Shown here: positions 56,528-64,000 of the stretch, in pieces
Layout: every line of letters begins with the position of its first letter
Position numbering within the stretch: the first letter of the stretch is position 1
Assembly: GCA_963971305.1 (NCBI GenBank)
Contig: OZ020308.1
Coordinates: 20,059,092-20,123,091 of the forward strand
Source of the DNA: Arcuatula senhousia
Lineage: Eukaryota; Mollusca; Bivalvia; Mytilida; Mytilidae
DNA length: 64,000 nucleotides
Direction: 5' to 3'
The notes under the pieces: model-generated
Database searches by the model: none
What the model was told of the DNA's origin: nothing
What the model saw: the letters and a program-made list of their open reading frames with translations, nothing else
Position numbers and translations under genes: made by a program

Positions 56528-56960
56528 TTATACCCCCGCTTGAAAGAAGAGATGGTATATTGTTTTACCATTTTCCATTTGTCAGTAAAAAACTTTTGAT
56601 ATTCGGATGCCCCTTTGGTACCTTATTGGCTTCTTTCATCACAATATACAGCAACTACAAGAGATGTCGGATGATTTGCATATAACTTTATCCTATAGTC
56701 CCATATGGTGTAAAGCAATTATATGTTCTTAGATTATCTACTACTTGTTATTAAACTGAATACTTTGATGGCAAAATTTTCGTCACAGTTTTCTCAACAA
56801 TTACAAGAGATGAGTGATATTTTGCATATGTAACTTTATCCTATAGTCCCATATGGTGTATTATAGAGATTAAATGTTCCTTGGACAACTACTTCCTGTT
56901 GACCAAGTATTGAAACTTGTATGAAAGGCATAATTTGGGGAGCAGAGGTATCACTAGTAA
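56528..56960 (+). repeat. Diverged module element (TATACCCCCGC head)
   Basis: Head TATACCCCCGCTTGAAAG and two units near 56640 and 56805 sharing ATCCTATAGTCCCATATGGT. Ends near GAGCAGAGGTATCAC. Confidence 0.55.
56598..56640 (+). mobile_element. Tiny Penelope tail terminus
   Basis: Matches only the last about 40 bp of the family B tail (GATATTCGGATGCCCCTTTG, ending GCTTCTTTCA). Lies next to a TATACCCCCGC module. Confidence 0.4.
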
Positions 56961-56964
56961 GCAT

Positions 56965-58295
56965 TACTTTTTTTTGTATCACTGCCAACACATATAGTGA
57001 AATGGATTTTTGCATTGTATTACAAAATTTTTACAAGTACAGTAGCTACATGGATATATTAAAGGTCTATACACCTGGAAAAGGTTAAGCACAACTGCTG
57101 ACATCAGTTGGTTTGTAGTAATTCTTTTGACAGTTCCATGATGCAATTCTTTACAGGACGTACTTGCTTTGATATCCAGAAAATGTAATTTAGCTTTAAG
57201 TCCTTATGTTAAATGTGTGAAGTTTGCTTGTTTTGTCTTTTCGAGATTGATCTTCCAAGTCTAGTAGTTTTGTTAATACCTTTTTTTCACTTCTTCTGGT
57301 GACAGGTCATTTTTCTTTTCATTAATTTTGTCAGGTTTGGAACAGATTTTTAGACTTTAAAAACCACACAAGTGCCTAACTTTTCCATATGTAAATATAC
57401 AAATATCACTCCTAGGAACATATGAAGCAGGTAATTTTTACTAACACTTTATATAGCTAGGTGAACAGAGTCCAATGATTTTTACTATAATCCTGTATAA
57501 TTAAAGGATTTTTCATTACTTTAATTTTATGGCGTATGGAAAGCTGTAGTGGACTACAGTACATTTACAAATTCGGGGATACTTGTATGTTCTATATGAG
57601 TTTGGCAATTCAATTTTACAATATGTATTTTTAACGGGACCAGTCCTATTGGCTTTAGAAAAATTATTTCACTTTGCTTCTGTCGAAAGATATTAGAGTA
57701 ATTGCAGATCGTTATAAGAGAAATCATTTGCAGAGCGAGCTGGCATTAGTAAAAATTACCTGTACCTGGGAGTAAACACCAAGGACTTTAAAGAAAAAGT
57801 GTGCATACAAATTATTGACAAATGAATGTGCATATATATATTTAATACAAATGAATACACAAATATTACAAGCACAAATGATTAATGACTATTATGCTAC
57901 ATACAAGTGTTCAAAAGAGTCAATTACAGAGGATATACAGGTACAATACAAATGCATGTGTAAATGAGTGAAGCTTCAAGCGTTAGTAAAAGCGTTTTGC
58001 AGTGTTGATTTTCTTAATATTATCTGTTTGAAAAAAGTAGAATGTGACTGAAATAAAAGGAAAAAATTATATATCATGACTTATAAAAGCATTTTCTACC
58101 ACATAAAAATGTAATGTAAAAGCAAATCCAAATTTGGAATAAATTACAATTTAATTTTTCTAAAATTTGCTTCTATTGGTGCCTGTAAAATTGCAATTTT
58201 TGATTCTATGGTTGGGTATATGTGAAAAAAAATGCTTCTATGGGGGGTCTATGAATTTTCAAGTGCCTTCATCCTGTCCCATGTATGTTTTGCTG
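56965..58295. other. No gene recognised
   Basis: AT-rich sequence upstream of the LINE RT fragment. Confidence 0.5.
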
Positions 58296-58299
58296 GAAC

Positions 58300-59400
58300 A
58301 GCCCTAAGAAAGATATGTAGAATGGAAAATGCACAGCAAAGAATGAATGATAGGCAAAAACTAATTGACGCAAGAACCAAAGATATTAAGACATTCCATA
58401 GAATCATCAGAAATCAAAGAGGGAAATTGTCTTGATATATGTAACTAAATGTAAGAGAAGAAATATATCATGCTAATGACATTTCCTTAGGCTGGCGAAC
58501 CCATTTTCGTGAACTATCAAAAATACAATTGAATTCAAATTACAATCAGGAATATTTAGCAGATGTAGAAAAATAATAAAAAATCATTGTGGACATTTGT
58601 TGAGAAAGATACAAACACAATACTGTCACACTAAAGGAGGTTCAAGAAGCAATAAGAAGTCTGAACAGGAATAAAGCTGCTGATTATTATGGTATTGCTG
58701 CAGAGAATATTATTTATGGAGGAAAATATTTACATCAATATATACAACTATTGATAAACAAGCTATTCAAAGAAAGAACTATACCTGATGTCATGAACGT
58801 TGGTACTGTATATCCAGTTTACAAAAACAAGGGAGACCCATGTGTTGCCAAACATTACCGTGGAATAACTGTCACACCAACTGTAACCAAGATAATAGAA
58901 AAAATCATAAAGTCAAGAGAAAATCATGTCATATTAGCAAAACAAAGTCATCTACAAAGAGGATTCACAGAACAAACCTCTCCATTACAATGCAAATTAA
59001 TAATAGAAGAATTTGAAAGAGAGAATAAAGATAATAACCTGCCAACATACATAGCGATGCTCGATAGTAAATCTGCCTTTGATGTGGTTGTACATGGAAA
59101 CTTAATGAGAAGACTGTTCCAGTTAGGAATAAATGACCAATCCATCACAGTTCTAAACCAACTATATAGCAATGCAACTTCATGTGTCAAATGGAAAGGA
59201 GCAATTTCAGAAAATTTCAACATAGAACAAGGTATCAGACAAGGTTGTGCAATAAGTGAAGACCTATATTAAATTTACATTAATCCATTACTAGACATTC
59301 TAGCAAGCTCAGGGTTTGCAGGACATATAGGAAATATAAATTGTTGTGCCCCTACTTGTGCAGATGCTTTAGCCATTATATCAAGCTGTCCAAAAGAGTT
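58300..59400 (+). pseudogene. LINE reverse transcriptase fragment
   Basis: Linker ENAQQRMNDRQKLIDARTK and KTFHRIIRNQRGKL (58318-58435), then HANDISLGWRTHFREL. RT proper begins LKEVQEAIRSLNRNKAAD near 58633. The open stretch 58751-59272 holds GTVYPVYKNKGDP, AKHYRGITVTPTVTKIIEKI, AMLDSKSAFDVV and FNIEQGIRQGCAISEDLY (the usual G-x-R-Q-G-C-x-x-S/P motif). A stop at 59270 is followed by INPLLDIL-like and ADALAIIS-like remnants; the catalytic YADD is decayed to CADA. Dead, 5'-truncated copy. Confidence 0.75.
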
Positions 59401-59667
59401 TAAAGGGAAAATTGGCAAAAAAATAATTTTTACATATGTTTTTCGTCACATTTTACTAAACATAAATATACATGTAAAACTCTTCAATTTTCACTAATAA
59501 GCGAGTATGAGAGCGTTTTGTATCGATAAATTAGAACGATGGGTGCGGCCATTTTGTACGACTAGCAGGCCCTATTGTCACGTGACCATCACCTAATATC
59601 CAATAACCACAAAGTTCCAAAACGATAACGACACGCAATGGTCAACTCTATCGTCATTTAAAAATGT

Positions 59668-59890
59668 CTTGCATGATCATGATGATAGTTGGTTGTTCTA
59701 CTCAGCGTAGTAACGGGTAAGTGTTATTCCGTTTTCCTGACCTAAAGAAAAAGATTAGACAGACTTGCATCTTAAATGGGTCCAGTCTTTAGATTTGCAA
59801 TCCACTATCAGCAATGTCAAGTACAAGTTTGTGTGTGAAGACCATTTTGAAGCAACATCTTTAGAGGGTGACTTAATAGTAAGCAGTGTT
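59668..59890 (+). pseudogene. THAP-type zinc-finger remnant
   Basis: IVGCSTQRSN followed by VLFRFPDLKKKIRQ, then in another frame KWVQSLDLQ and YKFVCEDHFEATSLEGDL. The C-x-E-D-H-F end and the FRFP block are diagnostic of the THAP C2CH domain. Two frame changes are needed (one near 59718 at a GTAAGT that could instead be read as a splice donor, one near 59775), so it is probably a pseudogene of a THAP protein or P-element-like transposase. Confidence 0.55.
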
Positions 59891-59891
59891 C

Positions 59892-60498
59892 TTTTGTCCA
59901 TGAAAAATGTTTATATCTATCTATATTTGTCAATAATTATTTCATTATTTTTTTAGTCAAACGTTTCTTACATGTCAGATTATTACCTAGTATGCCCGGG
60001 CTAGTATGTAACGGTCGGAATCTTTGCTATAAAAATCCACAAGACAAAAATATCAGTTTTGTTTAAAAAAAAATTATAACGGGTGTGCGTAGAATTAAGA
60101 ATATAACCGAAAGCGGAATAAAACTTATCTTTTTGTTTTGTATAAGCGTTTTATCACTTCAGTTATAACTGTGAATTTATTCAGAATAATTTTTAATAAC
60201 TTGTAAATATAAATTTTAAAACAGATAATTTTTTCTTCATTTTTTATCCATTCCCTATGCATTCCTTAAAAATGCGCAAATGTATTTTTTTTATCTTTAA
60301 AGGATTTCTTTAACGCTCATTATATAGAAGATATTATTATTTTTACCTATATGAAATAGTAATTCACAGGTATTACTGACTTCCCGGGGATTAATTAACA
60401 TGTGGTACCTAGTGTAATGGTTTATGACAGAAAAAGAGATCATTTGTTTCTGTGAATTATTTATTACAAAGTACAACGGAAGACCTACAATGAGGCTT
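59892..60498. other. No gene recognised
   Basis: Follows the THAP remnant. No further THAP-protein or transposase domain found. Confidence 0.5.
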
Positions 60499-60499
60499 G

Positions 60500-60705
60500 T
60501 TTAGGGTATATTGGGATATGGGATATCCACACATTTTCTTAGTGGGATACGGGATATTTGAGGCAAAACCTATTGGGATATGGGATATTTTTGTCAATTT
60601 TATTTACAGGGATATATATGGGATACTGGAAAAACATTTTTTGGGATACAGGATATTTGTTGAAAAATTTATGGGGATATGGAATATTGGTACCCCCCTA
60701 AACAA
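60500..60705 (+). repeat. GGGATATGGGATATT minisatellite
   Basis: About seven degenerate units of GGGATATGGGATATTT with variable 15-20-bp spacers. Confidence 0.8.
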
Positions 60706-60709
60706 GCCC

Positions 60710-61935
60710 CTACAATTTATCACTCGTGTCTTTGATTTTTCGACATCTTTATCTGTGTAAAAATAGTGAAATTGTTCTTCTTCAGGTGATTTTTGAAGGT
60801 TTTTTTTTTACATTTCTCTTTTAAAAAGGAAAACAAAAAAGCACACTAAACAGAAAACGCTTAGTGTTACCTTGATGTAGACAGCCGTATAAGTATATAC
60901 CACAATCTTGTGTTCGTAAGATTAATTTTAAAAAGTGTAAATATTTTATCACTTGTATTTCTCTGCATAAGAAGCCCAAACAATAATATATCCAAAAGAT
61001 ATAATGCCCGATCTTCAAACATTAGGACGTACGGACGGACGTACAGAGCCGGACACTATATGTCCTCCTACTCCTTCTTTCGTAGATGGGGAATAAGATA
61101 GACACTGACCACGCCAACAACTTTAGAATCTTATAAACTTATGAAATCAATGTTAAAAAGTTCTACGTGTCAAACTCTAAACTTTGTCTAACGCCCGTTT
61201 CTGATATTTAAAATGTCAGATCGGTTCCAAAGTAAACTGAGAATGCGAAGTGTACAGTAAAAAAAAATAAAAGTGCCAATACAAAATTAATAATTTAGAT
61301 CTTGCGTTTCGTATGAATATTTGATTTTTTATGGAGGGGGCTTTCGATATATATATTTACTTTGTCCTGCCTTTTTATTTTCGAGAACACTGGAGCCTGG
61401 ATGTTTTTCTAACTATAAATTTTTCAGCCAAAAACAACATCCTACCATGCCTTTTTATTTTTAATTTCACAATAGCCCTCCCATGAAAATCCAATGGTCG
61501 CCCCCTTATAATCAGCAACAACAAAAAACCACACAAATAAAAGATGAAATGAGTTTCAATGAGGTTATGCTAATACATTTTATAAGTTATGAATGGAAAA
61601 CAAATTTTAACTAAGCTTAGACTAGTGTCACCACTATAAAAAAAAGTATAAGTCATTGAAGGAAAATCTATTCAGAGTCTGCGTCACTAATACACTCTCT
61701 AAATCCTTCGTATTGTCCATCTGCAGAAGGACATTCTTTTCTGATGACCGACACAACAAACGCTGGCAGCACAACATGGTGTTTTCTTCCTAAAGGTAGA
61801 CATATTCTGACCCAACATACAAACTGTTTGTATGCCATAAGTCTGCTCTGGCTGCATCAAATAAATGAATGATAACGTATTTAAAAAAGTGGTATATAAA
61901 GTTACCTTGCCTTTACATTATTACTTCCTTGTTTT
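60710..61935. other. No gene recognised
   Basis: A GGACGTACGGACGG run near 61025 may mark another module-element relic. Otherwise unassigned. Confidence 0.45.
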
Positions 61936-61936
61936 G

Positions 61937-62432
61937 TAGTCCCGTGCGGGGCCCGGGTGGCGAATAGGCCCGCAGCAGAGCCTAGCTTGTCGTAAGAGGC
62001 GACTAAGGGTCTTGGGATTCTGACGTCGGGTCAGTGCTCAGCCCACAGAGCGACCAAGTGTGTATCCTAGGTGGCTGAATAGGGTGGCCCTCGTCCGCGG
62101 GGGTTGTCAGGTCTATAATACGGAAACCCTGACCGCCGACCATAGTGGGCCAACGTGTGTGGAGAGTGCCACGCTTCATGCACGTAAAAGACCCCTTTGT
62201 GGACCGCCCAGTAGTGCACCACATAGGCTAAATTTTCCGCCCCTACCCACCTGTCCCCTTTTCCTGTGGTTCTTCAAAATTTACCGGTCCTTTGTTTCCC
62301 ATTCCATCCCCATGTTTCATGTATCATCATCATTTCATGTTCATTTTATCACCCTTTTCATGTTCATCGCCTGTAAATAACCTATATAGCGTTGCACGGG
62401 CGTAAAACACCAACTCAATCACTCACTCCTTG
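61937..62432 (+). mobile_element. SINE-like repeat, copy 3 (diverged subfamily)
   Basis: Shares the GCGGGGCCCGG head and CACGTAAAAGACCCC block. Its tail is ACCTATATAGCGTTGCACGG then CACCAACTCAATCACTCACT, the alternative tail also found at 50380 and 51430. Confidence 0.7.
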
Positions 62433-62439
62433 TTTTGTA

Positions 62440-63095
62440 CTGTTAACTTTTTGTTGGCTAAGAATATATATAACTTTTGTTTGATGAATCAAGAAAACTC
62501 AATGTTTTCAATCAGTGAAATCTTCGGCAATACCTTATCTCTCTTAAAAAAGAGTAAACGTCTATTCATATACCTATAATAGGACGTCTGCATGCTCTCC
62601 CCCGGTGGCGTTTGTACCACAAGAAACTAATATAACTAGTTTTCAGCACAACCTGGTTTAAACAAACTGTCTTGAAGTCGTGGTTGCGCCAGGGTCGAAG
62701 ATATCGGTGAATAATGTAAACTCGTGGCAGCATAGGCATTGGCACACAGCGATCGGAACATTTGAGTGTCAAATTGGGTTGCTTTGAAATTCAGTTTAGC
62801 GATTTATCTCCAACTCTTCTATCTACCGGATTTCTTCCTCCGTATATTCTGGTTCAAGTTGATGCCCCTCTTGACCCAATTCGACTAAAGCTGCTAGCAG
62901 ACACGTCACTCACGTAATCAGACATTACAAATATTTAGAAGGGACATTGGTGCAATGTATATTATATAGCAATTATAGTTCTCATTCTCTCGAAATTACG
63001 ATTAATATTTTATAAAACCAAAAACCTTGTTAAACCCCGTTTAACAATCAGGAGACCAAAGAGTCTAGTCTCATTGACTGATGACGTAGGCGGAA
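62440..63095. other. Upstream region of the candidate secreted-protein exon
   Basis: A TATA-like motif near 63008 and a TGACGTAG (CRE-like) at 63082 are the only points of note. Confidence 0.35.
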
Positions 63096-63099
63096 GTTC

Positions 63100-63169
63100 A
63101 TGTTACTCATTCTCATTATTTTAATATCCATGCTAGGGAACGGACGTGTCGAGTGCGACACGTCATACT
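63100..63169 (+). CDS. Candidate signal-peptide exon of an unidentified secreted protein
   Basis: ATG followed by a 12-residue hydrophobic run (MLLILIILISML), then GNGRVECDTSY, ending in phase 1 at a GTAAGT donor (63170). A TATA-like TTTTATAAAA lies about 90 bp upstream near 63008. The arrangement (TATA, short leader, signal exon, phase 1 donor) is the same as in the BPI-like gene. A downstream acceptor near 63774 does not give a clean continuation in the required phase except through an alternative AG, so later exons probably lie outside the window. It could be chance. Confidence 0.38.
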
Positions 63170-63186
63170 GTAAGTATTTCATTTTA

Positions 63187-63448
63187 TTTGCCTTGGTGGC
63201 TATGCATTTATATTTTATAGGCCTAGGTGGCCATGCACTGATAATTTATAGGCCTAGGTGGCCATGCACTGATAATTTTAAGGCCTAGGTGGCCATGCAC
63301 TGATAATTTATAGGCCTAGGTGGCCATGCACTTTAAGGCCTAGGTGGCCATGATATAGAACTAGGTGGTCATGCACATATAGGCCTAGGTGGCCATGAAC
63401 ATATAGACCTAGGTGGTCAAGCACATATTGGCCAAGGTGGCTATGAAA
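63187..63448 (+). repeat. Minisatellite, about 20-33 bp units
   Basis: About ten units of a core reading GGCCTAGGTGGCCATGCAC. Early units are spaced about 32-33 bp by a GATAATTTA-type spacer; later units are shorter and more diverged. It begins 17 bp after the putative donor at 63170, so it would sit in that gene's first intron. Confidence 0.9.
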
Positions 63449-63449
63449 A

Positions 63450-64000
63450 GATATTTCATGAAATAAATATTGAGTCACATGTGTGCACGTTTGTTGCGTA
63501 GAGAAAAGCTTAGAACATGTATAACTTTAAAAAAAATATATGCCAACAAATTTTAAGCAAGCATATGAATAATAGATAAATGCTTATTTGTGAACATAAT
63601 GTCATTGTGTATTTTCTATTTCAAGGACATATAACCTTGTTGTATTGAATGAAGTTCACGTGTCGTTTTATCGAGGACTGTTTTGATTTGATTGAGTAAA
63701 TTTAAATATACACCGAACATGTGCTTGATTATTAGTTGAAATTTATAAGTATTTATTTTGATTTCAGAGATGTAAAAAGTGTTATAAAAGAAGAGGATTA
63801 CTTTCTGTGGAAATACTGGAATTCAAATATATGATTGAGGTTAGTTAGTGCGTTTTATCAAACGAAATATTTATAATATTCAAATTATCTGATCTTTGCA
63901 TTGTTTTTGAAAGATATCCGTAGTGTTTATGCATAATAAGCTTGTTCTGTTGGCCAATACATGTAGCAGTTTAGTCTTGTAAGTGCCGTCATGTAATTTC
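63450..64000. other. Possible first-intron continuation
   Basis: An acceptor-like TTTTGATTTCAG ends at 63768, but the phase from 63169 would give TAG. Using the AG two bases later gives a short frame YVKSVIKEEDYFLWKYW then a stop. No firm exon. Confidence 0.25.

Noticed and set aside
61740..61775. CTGATGA as a hammerhead core
   Set aside because: No GAAA at a suitable distance and no stem II.
63076..63100. CTGATGA near 63078
   Set aside because: Followed by CGTAGGCGGAAG with no proper GAAA box or helix.
63187..63448. CRISPR-like repeat array
   Set aside because: Spacers are themselves repeated and short; the organism is eukaryotic. It is a minisatellite.

Overview
This is animal nuclear DNA, most likely from a marine bivalve and plausibly a mussel. 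It is AT-rich, almost empty of long reading frames, and dense with transposable-element remains. The mollusc call is an inference from the mixture: endonuclease-free Penelope-type retroelement ends, tRNA-derived SINEs, about 170-bp tandem modules bounded by TATACCCC termini with a (GACG)n block, and elements bounded by TGTCTCCC hairpins. Nothing bacterial (operons, Shine-Dalgarno sites, CRISPR) is visible.

The one convincing host gene lies on the + strand at 22858-34312. Six exons, with consensus GT/AG junctions and phases that agree from exon to exon, join into a 221-residue secreted protein of the LBP/BPI family. It contains only one BPI-type domain. It keeps the two conserved cysteines and ends in a short basic tail instead of the usual second domain. 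A TATA box lies about 95 bp upstream of the ATG and an ATTAAA signal follows the stop. Its introns hold MITEs, foldback elements and Penelope 3' ends. A candidate signal-peptide exon of a second secreted protein is at 63100-63169, and two terminal exons of an unknown gene or element are at 42202-42981.

The most unusual non-coding signals are hammerhead-ribozyme motifs. A complete type I hammerhead is on the - strand at 12842-12887. A second copy of the same repeat, about 640 bp upstream of the BPI-like gene (22178-22223), has identical geometry and a compensatory base-pair change, but one catalytic base is lost. A third, independent core is on the + strand at 42466-42489. With their flanking sequence, the first two look like members of a retrozyme-like small repeat.

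Layout. 0-2 kb: Penelope-type fragments. 3.7-5.05 kb: tandem Penelope ends. 5.05-7.13 kb: composite TGTCTCCC element with three tandem-repeat blocks. 8-14 kb: MITEs and the first hammerhead repeat. 15.7-17.1 kb: the longest Penelope-type reverse transcriptase copy. 17.4-18.4 kb: 170-bp module array. 18.4-20 kb: a segmental duplication split by a 684-bp inverted-repeat element. 21.1-21.85 kb: large palindrome. 22.2-34.5 kb: hammerhead repeat and BPI-like gene. 35-38 kb: Penelope copies, one carrying a nested MITE. 38.9-39.6 kb: SINE and a foldback. 40.4-45.6 kb: a 5.2-kb unit with perfect 25-bp terminal inverted repeats. 46 kb: Mutator-like ORF split by a 71-bp foldback. 47-51.6 kb: SINE-like repeats, two of them inverted, and a second module element. 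51.9-59.4 kb: LINE endonuclease and reverse transcriptase pieces and an unidentified SAP-like ORF. 59.7 kb: THAP-domain remnant. 60.5 and 63.2 kb: minisatellites.

Family names come from reading motifs by eye. No alignment, database search or folding program was run. Boundaries of diverged repeats are approximate.
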